DNA of 64,000 nucleotides. Origin: Diphasiastrum complanatum (taxonomy: Eukaryota > Streptophyta > Lycopodiopsida > Lycopodiales > Lycopodiaceae). Both the position numbers and the translations under genes were made by a program. The stretch spans positions 41,999,229-42,063,228 of the forward strand of contig CM055102.1 of assembly GCA_029204225.1 (NCBI GenBank). The letters are read 5' to 3'. How positions within the stretch are numbered: the first letter of the stretch is position 1; every line of letters begins with the position of its first letter. Under the pieces are notes generated by a model. That model was not told the origin of the DNA, made no database searches, and was given only the letters and a program-made list of their open reading frames with translations. Shown here piece by piece: positions 1 to 10,389 of this stretch.

Positions 1-303
1 CTCAAAGATTTGTTTAATTGCCATCTCATCAAACTAGATCTTGTTCAAATCTAAGTCATCCCCTTATCCAGTTGTATCAAGTACAACTAGATTACCGAAA
101 CTCACATCCAATGATGATGTACAAAAATCTTACTGACTGGGATTGTATAGTCACCTCCGAATCTTGCAACTAATTGTCTAAAATTCATATTGTACCTTCC
201 ATTCACTTGTACATGGCCAAATATTGAGATCTGATATGTCAAAGTAAATTGTACCATTTGTCATGGATTTCTTTGATGATTGTCCCAGAGTTTGCCTGAT
301 GTA
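1..303. other. unassigned flank, no gene seen
   Basis: No open frame with recognisable content and no repeat structure was found here. It is AT-rich plant intergenic DNA leading into the TG microsatellite and the palindrome block that follows. Confidence 0.5.
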
Positions 304-304
304 A

Positions 305-342
<38 letters not shown>
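305..342. repeat. (TG)n microsatellite
   Basis: About 18 uninterrupted TG dinucleotides. It sits directly against the first palindrome block, in the place where the neighbouring copies of that block carry an (AT)n centre. It may be a changed hairpin centre of the same structure. Confidence 0.95.
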
Positions 343-344
<2 letters not shown>

Positions 345-775
345 CATAGATCCAGCGGTACCAGGTACTGCCGATCCCGATACCGCGGATCCATACTATT
401 ACCACGGATCCATACTGGTTCCGCGGTACCATAATAAATTTTTTTTTTGTTTACAATTTTCTGTTTACAAAAAATACAAATAAAAATAAATAAATTTCTT
501 TTTTTATTATGGTGCCGCCTTGGTACCGCGGATCTCAAGGCTGCACCATAATGGCGGTACCACCATCATGGTACCGGCAGTACCATAATGGGGGTACCAT
601 GAGGCACTATGATATATATATATATATATATATATCATAGATCCAGCGGTACCAGGATCCGCGGATCCCGGTACCGCGGATCCAGTGTGGTACCGCGGAT
701 CCATACTGATCCGCGGTACCACAATATATATTATTTTTTAATATATAATATTTTTATATATATTTTTTTTAACCT
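343..775. repeat. palindrome block, GGTACC/CCGCGG type, left of hAT element 1
   Basis: The block is dense in GGTACCGCGGATCC and its partial forms, so KpnI-, SacII- and BamHI-like palindromes overlap. The segment that starts ATCATAGATCCAGCGGTACC occurs twice, near 343 and near 632, as a direct duplication. The second copy follows an (AT)n hairpin centre at about 613-633. A left arm starting GGTGCCGCC at about 511 pairs partly with the right arm. The same motif set recurs in the foldback block at 6687-7120, on the other side of the transposase gene. I infer that both are terminal or subterminal parts of hAT-type elements. No target duplication could be defined. Confidence 0.7.
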
Positions 776-1019
776 AATCCCCCCCACCTAACTTCATCTC
801 TCTCCCTGCCCGTCGCCCTACTGTTCGCGCCCTCCGTGCCCTCTTTGTTGTATGCCCATCGCCCAACTGTCCGCGCCCTCCCGGCTGTCTTCGCATTGCA
901 CTGATCGCGTCCTCCCCTGCTATTGCTATTTCGGCCTTTATTGTGGTTTTTTCAAGCCTTCCGACTCCTATCGCACCCACAGAGATCTCTGCCTTCTTTC
1001 CGCAGTCCTTTCTACAGAG

Positions 1020-4000
1020 ATGGTGCATTCCAACCTTGCCGATCTGTGGGACGAGGTGGACATTGTCAGGCGGGTTCCCGACAAGTCTAACAAGTCCGGT
1101 GCAAGGATAGTGCGCTGTCGATATTGCCTGACCGAGTTCGTTGCCACCCTCACTCGCCTTAAAGGTCACCTACTCGGCGCACGCGCGAGAGATGGTGGCA
1201 CACTGAATGCTGCCCCCTGTGCCAGCATGTCCGTTCCCGTCAGGCAGCAACTTTTGGATACCTACGGGCCACGTCTTGTGGCGGGGGAGAACACCATTTC
1301 GGAGGGTGTTCTTCGGTTTTGCACCGCTCCTTACGTGGTTGACCCCGAGTTGCTGCCTGCTTGGCTGGCACGCACGAGGAGAGGGAGTGCATCCTCGTCC
1401 AGTCCCTTTGCCCCTCGTCCCTCTCAGACAGTTCCGCCTCACGCACCCCCATCTGCACCCATTCCGGTGGATCCTGTCCCACCGCGTCCGCCAGTTGCCA
1501 CTGTGGTTCCACCACCACCTACTGTTGCTCGCACTCCCCCAGTTTATGACTTTCTCATGGACTCCGCCTCCCGAGCAGGAGCAAGCCCCGGATGCCAGTG
1601 ACGAGGCCTTCCAGGATGTTGAGGAGATCCCTTCCTCCCTCCCTTCACATCCAGATGACCTCCCTACCCAGCAGTTTTCGTATCCCATGCCAAATGTCCA
1701 CCATCCACCAGTGTACCCCACTTACGCTGCTGCACCCATCCCGGCCAGTGCATCCCACTCTCCCCATTCCACGTCTACAGTTGATGCATCCACTAGTGCC
1801 CAGCCTGTCGCGTCATCATCCATTCCCGTCACGTTTGGTGCACCGTGCTGGAGGTCCGCTACCCGTCGCCCAGCTGGGAGAGTTCTTAGGCAGCAGAGCA
1901 TTCGCGGCGCGCATCAGCCGCACATGGATAGAGAGGCCACACAGGCCGTGGCCAGCCTGATTTATGAGCTGAACCTTCCATTTGCCATCACCGACTCCGA
2001 CCCCTTCAGAAGGGCCTTCCGCCTTGCACAGTCTGTCAGCCCTAGCTGGAGAGTCCCTAGTTCAGAGGTTGTCCGCACACACATGCTGAGGGATAGGGTT
2101 GAGTCACTGTCTAGAGAGATGGAGCCTCTACGTCGCCACTGGGCCACTTACAGTTGCAGCATCATGTCCGATGGCTGGACTGATGTCAGGAGGAGGCCGA
2201 TCCTCAACATACTGGTCTCCAGCTGCATGGGCACACAGTTTTTGAGGGCAGTGGATTGCAGCAGGGGGGGGAGAGTCATATCTGCAGAGTTCATGTTTGA
2301 TGTCATCAAGTCTTCCATCATGTCCATAGGCCCACAGCATGTCGTCACAGTGGTGACGGACAATGCCACGAACTGCATTCAGATGGGTGTACTGCTAGAG
2401 GCCGAGTTCCCTCACATTGTTCATACCCCCTGTGCCGCGCACGGCATAGACCTTCTGATGGGGGGACATAGGTGCACTTCCCTGGGTTAGAGCCATTGTC
2501 CGTGAGGCCCTCTTCCTGGTGACAAAAGTCACCAGGAAGTGGCGTGTTCTTGCCATGTTCCGAGTGTTCAGCCATCTAGACCTCCGTAAGCCAGCCCCCA
2601 CACGCTTTGCATTCGACTTGGTGGTCATCGACCGTCTGATCAGGTGCAGGGCGCAGCTTCTACAGATGGTTGCCAGTGATCTTTGGTGTGCCAGTACATT
2701 TCCGCGCACTGAGGATGGGGAGCACTTTTCTTCCACGGTGAGGGGAGGCCAGTTTTGGAGGGATGCACAGACATTGTCAGGACTGCTTCAACCACTTTAC
2801 ATTGTGCTCCGCATGGCTGACAGCGAGGGGTCGACACTTGGACTGGTATATGAGCTCATGGACCGGATTGGACAGTTCCTGCAGCTGCCCATCTTGCAGC
2901 CAGAGAGGTAAGCGGTATAGTAATGTAATTGGCCTTTATCTTTTTAGTAATTGCTAGTTTGTTTTTCTGTCAATGTTAAGTTTTTTCATAATGCCCTACA
3001 CCACATGCCTCTCACCTGCAGGATGACAGAGCTGAAGTTCATCTGGGAGACGCGGTGGAACTACTTCCACAGGAGTATCCACAGCGTTGCACACATGCTG
3101 CATCCCCTCTTCCTCTCTCCGACACAGATCGCAGACAGGGAGCTCGAGGCCGATTGGCTTCAGTACATTCACAGGGTGGGTCCACACATAGGTTTGGATC
3201 CTATCAGGCTCATGGAGGAGCTCGCTGCATTTCGTTTCGGCATGGGCACATTCGGCCACCCGGCTGCTCAGGACCAGAGAGGAGGCAGCTACCCATTACC
3301 TGGTGGACCGTGTTCGGTAGCACATACCCATCTATACAGCGTCTTGCACTGCGTGTCCTTTCTCAGGTATGCATCTCATTTTATCCTCCATTGTTGTGTT
3401 TCGTTGAAGACAATGTGCTGAAGTATTTCAATGCACGCACCACAAGACTGTGCTGCCTCCGTGTGTGAGCGTAATTGGAGCACATGGGCACTCATTCACA
3501 CGAGGAGAAGAAACCGGTTGTCAGTGAGTCAGTTGGAGCGGTTGGTGTTCTGTAGCACCAACGCACGTCTCGCCAGGAGACTTCTGACCATTACGAGCGC
3601 ATTGCAGGTGATAAGCTAACCTTTCATAGCATGTTGGTTGACTCCTGGTATGTTGGTTTCATTTCTTGATAGAGTTGTTTCTCTGACATGCCAATTTTAA
3701 ACCTTGCAGACGAAGATATCTGATTTGGAGCACCAGGTTGACTTGCCTACGGACAGCACCCATCCCATGCCTGCAGATGACCTGGGCACACAGTTGATGG
3801 CAGAGAGAGAGAGGGAGCTTGCCAAGATGAGAGAGCTTGGGCTTGAGCACAGAGAGCCTCCATTGTACGAGGCAGATGATCCAGTGTCAGAGGATGAGCC
3901 CATTCGGGATGTGTTCGCCAGATCAGAGCGGGATGAGGCATATGATACAGGTGTTGGGCACACGCCTAGAGAAGGGGTCACAGGTGCATCACGTGGTAGA

Positions 4001-5324
4001 GGTGGGACACATGCCACAGATTATACCGAGAGATGGGCAGGGCACACAGGGGGGGCCAGTGGCATACCTTCTTATGTTGATATGATGGAGGAGGCTCTTG
4101 ATAGGGGGCAGAGTGATTTGGGTTTACCTTCCGCAGCTGCTTGGATGCGTGCATCACAGAGCCATAGGCATTTCTATGACAGCACACCAGAGGAGTCACC
4201 AGATGACTTTGTACCGATTGGGAGGCCATGTAGGGTCCGCATGGTGCACAGGATGAGGCACGGGATGTTCCAGAGGATGGTGCTCGTGATGAGTCCCAGT
4301 GCCCAGAGCATTTGTATTCGGATGCCCAGCTGGACGACTTGATTGCAGACTTGGATTCAGAGGCCCAGCAGATGCCGAGCGTCAGGGCACCCCCATCCTC
4401 TCTAGCCAGCATGCCCTACACAGAGTCTCAGCCAGAGCAGCTACACGAGGTGCCTGCAGTTCCTCCAGTTCCTCAGACGGTGTATGTGCGCCGCACAGCA
4501 CCTCCAATGCCACCGATACCGTTGAGGCCTGCAGCCCCTTCATCGCCATCCACTTTTGCAGCAGCAGGTCTCCATGGCAGGCCACCATCTGTGCCCAGAT
4601 CTTCTCTTGCAGCACCCACATCTACAGACGCTCCTCCAGTGGCAGCACCCACAGCACATCCTCCTCCATTGGCAGCACCCACGGCACCGGCTCCTCCTTT
4701 GGCAGCACCCACAGCACATCCTCCTCCTTTGGCAGCACCCAGGATGTACCAGTACCATCCACCATAGCGCCCCTTTCAGTACTTATCGCCGCTGTACTTG
4801 CCTCCTACAAGGACGGCCCCTCCACATCTAGTTCCTCCACCAGCAGCAGGCCCACGGGCACACACTCCTCGGACCTATCCTCCACTATCAGCTGCACATG
4901 GACACCCATCTTTAGCTACTCTATCCCAGCCGGCCGCAGCTTGGGCTCAGCCTAGTCAGCCAGGTGATCTGCATGGGGGTGATGAGGCATTGACGGCTCC
5001 CCTCGTCCGCAAGAGGCCAGGAAAGCCCAAGGGTGCACCGAACAAGAAAGGCAGGGCACAGAAACTGCCAGGGAAGAGAGGCCTCGCAGGGCTCCAGTTG
5101 CTTGTAGAGGTGCAGTATTACAGCCAGCTGAAGCAGGTGTTGTTGGTTTAGCCTGCTTGGGGGCTGATGCGGAGGCAGATTGGGAGGATGAGGATGACGA
5201 CTCTTTCCCCTCGGATACACAGCCCATGCCAGTACCAGACAGACATAGATATCAGTTGCGAGAGTCAGCTCGAGGCCCTGAGTTGTCTCCGGAGCATTCA
5301 TCTGAGTTTGAGGCAGAGCATTGA
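1020..5324 (+). pseudogene. hAT transposase with DUF659 domain, frameshifted
   Basis: The start MVHSNLADLWDEVDIVRR opens a BED-like zinc finger (CRYC followed by H about 14 residues on). A Pro/Ser-rich linker comes next. The DUF659 core at about 1920-2480 reads SCSIMSDGWTDVRRR, then VVTVVTDNATN, then TPCAAHGIDLL, the usual order for plant hAT transposases. After 2519 the frame gives KWRVLAMFRVFSHLDLRKPA. The C-terminal dimerisation block at about 3447-3607 reads CERNWSTWALIHTRRRNRL. Introns lie at 2908-3021 and 3367 to about 3446, and a third ends near 3709. A long acidic and Pro-rich tail with an AT-hook-like RKRPGKPKGAPNKK runs to the stop at 5322-5324. Frame breaks are seen near 1550-1600, in a G6 run at 2460-2465, and near 3446. 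As it stands it cannot make the full protein. The relatively good reading frame suggests recent loss of function. Confidence 0.85.
4611..4745 (+). repeat. in-frame 30-bp tandem repeat in the transposase tail
   Basis: GGCAGCACCC recurs at 4641, 4671, 4701 and 4731, an exact 30-bp period. Each unit encodes ten residues of the form PTAHPPPLAA. The repeat is therefore a coding minisatellite in the proline/alanine-rich C-terminal extension. Confidence 0.9.
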
Positions 5325-5823
5325 TTGTAGCTCCGTCATTTTATTTTTAGCAGTTTGATATCATGTTCCATGTTTGGCGGCCAGATGGTCGAACACTGTA
5401 TTCAGACCATTTTTCATATTATATTTAGTGTTGGACGTATTCTATTCACTGCACAATGTGTATTTGTCAATTTGTAATTGTGATGTTCTACTTGCAGTTT
5501 TACTTCAAATGGTGTGTGCGTGTTTTCAATTAGTTTTTAGTACAGAGTTTGAGAGCATATGCAGAACACAGAAATACAACCCCCCTGATAGCATTTCATA
5601 ATCACATACATCAGATTGCAATACACAAGGCACGCATTGCACAAAAAACACACCGTACATTAATTCATCAGATGTATCAAAATTACAATACGTATTCCCG
5701 CCGCATACGGCTGGGGCTGTTCTTTACACCATGCTAGACACTAAACACTGCCTCATCTACTGATGAACATTACATAACAACAGTCAGCCACATACGGCTA
5801 GACCCCATCTATGCTAAACATTC
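5325..5823. other. region between convergent transposase and antisense ORF
   Basis: AT-rich DNA that would hold the 3' ends of the two convergent transcripts. The short phrase CATACGGCT occurs twice (about 5704 and 5791). No further gene is visible. Confidence 0.5.
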
Positions 5824-6168
5824 CTATGGATCCTCCACTAACTCCTCGCCCTCATCAGGTGCATTGTTCTGATGCTCTCGCTCTGCCTCCCGGTTAGCCC
5901 GTGTTGCCTCCTGGTCAGCCCAACGGCGGGCAGCCCTTTCCCTGACCATGATGAGCTACCGTCGTGTGAAGTTCATTCCGATCTGCTCATCCAAATCCAG
6001 CTCGACAGCGGGGGCGGGGGCCACAGCGGGGGCGGGGATCTGCAGCTCTGGGTGTCTCTGCCGAGTCTCTCGCAGCATCTCTGCAATGTCTGCCTCTTGC
6101 TTCCGATGCCTTTCGTTGTGCCTTCGGACATCTTCCTCGAGCTTCCTCCTGGCTTCGCCCTCCGCCAT
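5824..6168 (-). pseudogene. small charged antisense ORF of hAT element 1, one in-frame stop
   Basis: The minus-strand frame begins MAEGEARRKLEEDVRRHNER and runs 115 codons to a TAG at 5824-5826. It has one internal TAG at 5956-5958, after codon 70. Downstream of that stop the same frame continues VRERAARRWADQEATRAN and ends in an acidic tail (DEGEELVEDP). The protein is rich in Arg and Glu with helical, probably coiled-coil, spacing and an Ala-Pro hinge in the middle. I do not recognise a family. It converges on the transposase, lies inside the palindrome-flanked unit, and is preceded on its own strand by a TATA-like site and CCAAT-bearing tandem repeats. It could be a second protein of the element or a captured host fragment. 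Confidence 0.55.
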
Positions 6169-6184
6169 CTCACGACACCCTGTT

Positions 6185-6372
6185 GCTCGAAATGACCCTC
6201 ACAGCCTCTCACAGCCTCTCAATGGCTCTCACTGGCTCTCTCACAGCCCCCCTCTCACAGCCTCTCACTCGGTCTGTCACACAGCCTCTCACAATGCCTC
6301 TCTCTCACAGCCTCCCACTGGCTCTCCCTCACAGCTTCTCACAATGCCTCTCACCCCCTCTCACTGGCTCTC
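6185..6372. repeat. degenerate CTCACAGCC / CTCTCACTGG tandem repeat
   Basis: The phrase CTCTCACAGCCTCTCA and variants (CTCACTGGCTCTC, CTCACAATGCCTCTC) recur many times. This is a short-period minisatellite just upstream of the antisense ORF start, within its presumed 5' leader. Confidence 0.8.
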
Positions 6373-6390
6373 TCACGGTCTCGTGAGTGC

Positions 6391-6398
6391 CTATTTAA
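6391..6398 (-). promoter_or_regulatory. TATA-like element for the antisense ORF
   Basis: The minus strand reads TTAAATAG here, about 220 bases before the antisense ATG at 6168 and just downstream (on that strand) of the CCAAT-bearing repeats. Position and order fit a core promoter, but the match is weak and this is inference. Confidence 0.35.
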
Positions 6399-6439
6399 CC
6401 CCACAGCCTGTTTCCCAATTTGCTTTTGTTGATGATCCC

Positions 6440-6690
6440 ATGTGCTACTGTACCTGCCCCATGTGCTGATCCCCCACATGCTGCACTGCGATTGGGTCCA
6501 TGGTCTGCTCCTCCACAGTGCCCATGTGACGGTGTACCTGTCCGGATGTATTGCTCCCCCACATGCTGCACTCCGATTGGGTCCATGGTCTGCTCCTCCA
6601 CAGTGCCCATGTGCTACTGTACCTGCCCCATGTATTGCTCCCCCACATGTCGCACTCCGATTGGGTCCGCTCTCCCACAGTGCCCCCAGT
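6440..6690 (-). repeat. 85-bp tandem repeat (about 3 copies) carrying CCAAT boxes
   Basis: GATTGGGTCC recurs at 6490, 6575 and 6659, a period of 84-85 bp, with conserved phrases such as TGCTCCTCCACAGTGCCC and CCCCACATG. On the minus strand each unit carries GGACCCAATC, a CCAAT box. The array lies upstream of the TATA-like site and the antisense ORF, so it may be a promoter enhancer array for that gene. Confidence 0.8.
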
Positions 6691-6886
6691 ACAGTCCCCC
6701 TGTATAGTAACATCTTAGTTTTTACCTAGTTTTAGCATGTTAAAAGGGTTTTTTTTTTTTTTTAAATAATAAAAAATATTATTTTTGTGGTGCCGCCCTG
6801 GTACCGCTGGTTTGAGGGCGGCACCATAACCGCGGTACCACCATTATGGTACCGCGGTACCATAATGGTGGTACCACGTGCCACTA

Positions 6887-6930
<44 letters not shown>

Positions 6931-7120
6931 TAATGGCATGTGGTACCGCGGTTATGGTGCCGCCCTCAGACCAGCAGTACCAGGGCGGCACCACAATAAT
7001 AATATTTTTTTTTCCTAATAAAAACCCCTTTTAATAGGGTAATTCAGGGTAAAAAATTCAGGAAAAAAAAGGGTTAGGGTTTAGAAAAAAGGGGTTACTG
7101 TACAGGAGGGGACTGTACAG
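6687..7120. mobile_element. foldback (long inverted repeat) element with AT centre
   Basis: Outer ends CAGTACAGTCCCC (6687) and GGGGACTGTACAG (ending 7120) are inverted copies. Inside them, left-arm phrases GGTGCCGCCCTGGTAC and GAGGGCGGCACCATAACCGC reappear inverted on the right arm, and the centre is an (AT)n run at about 6889-6929. Within the left arm there is a second nested palindrome around GGTACCGCGGTACC. The whole 434-bp block can fold into a long hairpin. It has the same motifs as 343-775. No clear target duplication was found. Confidence 0.75.
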
Positions 7121-7255
7121 ATCTTTAATGTTTTTCATTTCACAAGTTTCTTTGGCATTTGTTGCATCTTCCTAGCATGTCATTATAGCCTTAACGTGCT
7201 TGATATGGCAAGTGTGTCTAACCTGTGTCTGATGGAATTTGTTTTGCAATTACAG

Positions 7256-7735
7256 TTGCTCCATATTGACCAACAGATGGACTGGCATTCGTCATAGATC
7301 CGTCGTGGACATCATGGTCCGTGTTTCTACGGGGGGTTGATGCCACGTGTGGCGGTGCAGCCATCACCGCAGAGTTCATCTACGATGCAGTGAGCTCTGT
7401 CATCCATGAGATTGGACCGAGCACATGGTTCAAGTTGTCACAAACAACGCCACGAACTGTAGGTAGATGGGTAATTCTTTAATGTGCGAGCACTCCTCCA
7501 GACATGTGTGCACTCCCGTGGATCCATGAGGTATCCTTTCTACACCTTTCCCCTCTTTTATGCTAGTTTTTTTGCTACTATTTCCTTGCTTTGCTCGGCC
7601 AATAACAATTTGGGTGTTTGACTTGCAGATTACTGCTCAGGCCATGCGCGTGGTCAGCTTCATCACTAGGAAGAAGTGGTTGTTGGCCCTATTTCGGAGC
7701 TTCTCATCCTTGGACCTCAGGAAGCCAGCACCAAC
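7256..7735 (+). pseudogene. hAT transposase copy 2, 5' part (DUF659), degenerate
   Basis: After an intron end (TTACAG) the sequence reads, with frameshifts, TDGWTGIRHRSVVDIM, then VDATCGGAAITAEFIYDAV, then a degraded TDNATN block near 7437-7460. An intron runs from about 7531 to 7629. The next exon gives ITAQAMRVVSFITRKKWLLA and LFRSFSSLDLRKPAPT and stops exactly at the left LTR of the next element. The N-terminal part is missing. The 3' half resumes at 13264 after the inserted retrotransposon. Introns and sequence parallel the copy at 1020-5324 and the fragment at 16664-17550. Confidence 0.8.
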
Positions 7736-8179
7736 AGTTATGGACTCGGCTCATTACATTCGCCGCGTCCATTTACATTTACTTTACTTTATGATAAGCA
7801 GGCCTTGGGCCCTTTTTTATTCATTAGTGACACTTAGACTATATGGTTGGCCTTTGGCCTTATTACTCATTATTAGGCCATTTTGGACATATTACTGGAG
7901 AGTGGGGGCCTTCTTGGAGGGCGCACTATTTTCCCTCCCAGTTGGGCCCTAGCCACCGGAAGCTTTCCTTTTAGGGCTTCCTCTTGGCTATAAGTAGGGA
8001 AACTGTGTCATTTGTTATTCGGCTGATGATATTGATCTCTCTCTTTAGTCTCCTTACTCTCTCTCTTTCTTGCTTTCTAGGGTTAAGTCTTGCTTATGTG
8101 CTGCTTTCATAGCTTAAGTCTTGCTTATGTGATGCTTTCATAGCTTAGCTTTAGATCAACTGTGGCTTTATTCGTAACT
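7736..8179 (+). repeat. 5' LTR, 444 bp, ends AGTTA...TAACT
   Basis: The maximal shared repeat with 12821-13263 starts AGTTATGGAC and ends CGTAACT. These are short inverted ends that lack the usual TG...CA. It contains a pyrimidine-rich stretch and ends exactly at the PBS. Confidence 0.9.
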
Positions 8180-8191
8180 TGGTATCAGAGC
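8180..8191 (+). promoter_or_regulatory. primer binding site, tRNA-iMet type
   Basis: TGGTATCAGAGC abuts the 3' end of the left LTR with no spacer, as in many plant LTR retrotransposons. Confidence 0.9.
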
Positions 8192-8216
8192 ACTTTCCTG
8201 GTGCACTACTTTTTCA

Positions 8217-8640
8217 GATTTAGTAGAGGCTGTCCAGCGCCCTACTAACCTATCACTTTCGTCGATTTTTTCATCAGATTTCCATCGTTTTTCCAGATTT
8301 GGTAGAGGCTGGCCAGCGCCCTACTACATTGTCACTTTCGTCGATTTTCTCCACCGATTTGCTGCCCATTTCGTGGCTTGATTGAAGGCTGTCCAGCGCC
8401 CTACTTCATCACCATTTTCAACGGTTTTCTCCATTTTTTTCAGGTTGTGCGGATTTTGGTAGCTACTGCCCAGCGCCCTACTACCTTGCCATCTTCGACG
8501 AATTTCTCCACCGATTGCTGTCCATTTTGATGATTGTTTGGAGGCTGTTCAGCGCCCTACTTCATCACCATTTTCAGCGGTTTTTTCCATCATGTTGCAG
8601 GACATTCGTGGATCTTACTAGCTGCTGCCTAGCACCCATT
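8217..8640 (+). repeat. 79-bp tandem repeat in the retrotransposon leader, about 6 copies
   Basis: The core CAGCGCCCTACT occurs at 8235, 8314, 8394, 8471 and 8550, with a degraded copy (TAGCACCC) at about 8630, giving spacings of 77-80 bp. Each unit also carries a GGCTG box before it and a TTTTC-rich segment after it. The array lies between the PBS and gag, where packaging or translation signals would sit. Confidence 0.85.
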
Positions 8641-9072
8641 TTCAGCTTGGATCTTCAGCTCTCTCTCTCTCTCTCTCTTTAGCCTCCTATCCAAAAATCA
8701 CCCAATTTCGTAATCGTTTGGTATTCCAAATTGCCAAAATCCTGCAGCTTGTTCATCGCTGCCCCAGCCCTTCCGACTTGTCACTTTCACCTATTATTTT
8801 ATCCCTTTCTAGCCATCTTTCACAGTTTATCAAAAGGCTCTCCAGCGCCCATCCTCAACCACATTTCACGGAATTCCGACGCCGTTTGATATTCCAATTT
8901 GACATTTTTCTCCTGGCTGTTCAGCGCATTTTTACAGCCTTCATTTTCACTTTTTCCATTTGCGGATTGCTGCCCTTTCTTAGTTGTGATAATATTGGTT
9001 CTAATAGACTAATTTGGGGTGACGACAAGAGTCCGCTCCCTCAAGTTTTCGTCTATTCCTTCCATTATCATT

Positions 9073-10224
9073 ATGGCACATTCACCTACCCCGAGTGAAA
9101 CTGTTCCGATCAGATTCGGCGCATGGATGAAACCCTTTCTGGCCTCATTCTTCGCTTCGATACAATTATGACCGGCTTTCCTACTATGCAGTCACATATT
9201 GATTATTTACAGCCTCATGGTCCTGGAAAAGCTCCTGTCTTTCCTTCATTTGGGACTCCCCCTCCATTTGGATTTCCATCTTCTTCTGCTAGTCAGCCTG
9301 GTGGTGGACCGTTCATTCCACCTAACCCACCTCCTGGTTTCTTTCCACGTCCCCCAGTTCCTGAGCCACACTTTGCTCGAGACTTTCGTGATAGGGTACA
9401 GCTTGCTACCTATTCCGGTTCCTCTGACGGGAACTTATTAGAGAATTGGTTTGCTAAGCTTGACACATATTTTCAGATCTACCCTAAGACTGATCCTCAG
9501 AAGATCCAGTTGGCTGCTTTAACTTAGATGGATGTGCCGCCACGTGGTGGCAAGTTTATCGAGCTGATTTTGATCGGGAAGGGCTCCATATATGGCATAC
9601 CTTTCACCGTGACCTTCGTCATGCTATGATTGATCCTCAGTGGCTCGACCGCCAACGTGATACATTCCGTAGTCTCACTTAGACCAGTGACCTTGCTTTT
9701 TATACAGATCAGTTTATGGAGCTTTCTTTTCTTTTCACAGATCTACCGCGCCCACTCGTTACATTGTTGGGCTTTGTGGTGCCTTACGTTACGATGTTTC
9801 TTCCTTCCGTCCTCCCACACTTGTTGAGGCGATGTCTCTTGCCAGTACTTTACAGCACAAGTACTCTGACACCCTTCCTTCCCGCTTCTCCCGACCCCGT
9901 CCTTCTGCTTCATCTTTTCCCGCTATGTCCACCCCTACACCTGCCCCTTCAGTTCCAGCTCCTTGCATTGTCCCTTCATCTCCTCGTCCTCCGACCCCTC
10001 GACCTGCTTTTGTCCGACGTTACACGTCTGCAGAGTTTGCTGACCTTCAGGATCCTATATCATACAGTTTGAGCGAGTTGCCTGATTTACTTGAGATAGT
10101 TATTGATCTACCTGAGCTCGTCATTGTATCCCATAGTGAGTCAAAGTCACATATACAGGTTCCTATTGATGCTGATTCACATATACAGGTTGCGGCTGAT
10201 ATGGTCCTTGATAGTAGATACTGA
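9073..10224 (+). pseudogene. gag region of the chromovirus-like element, frameshifted
   Basis: The ATG at 9073 opens MAHSPTPSETVPIRFGAW. The neighbouring frame from 9123 reads MDETLSGLILRFDTIMTGF and reaches a stop at 9525-9527 after a typical gag core (ATYSGSSDGNLLENWFAKLD). A further frame piece from about 9832 gives MSLASTLQHKYSDTL and a Pro/Ser-rich end with RRYTSAEFADL, where gag proteins of this group normally pass into the zinc knuckle. No CCHC knuckle is visible. Several frame changes are needed to read it through. Confidence 0.7.
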
Positions 10225-10389
10225 TATAACATGCTGTGATACTATTGATGATGTTGTTCCATGCTTTGATATTGTTGTTGAGTACTTTGATGCTACTCGT
10301 GTTCCTGAGCGCCATGCCATAGATGTTGTCGCCTATGCTCCTTATTTCGATATTATTCATGGGTCTACGGTTTCAGATGCTTCTTCCAT

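Noticed and set aside
774-1169. Minus-strand frames opposite the hAT BED-finger region and opposite DUF659 (for example 1170-1721, 2395-2736)
   Set aside because: Shadow frames of the plus-strand transposase; no domain and no independent start context.
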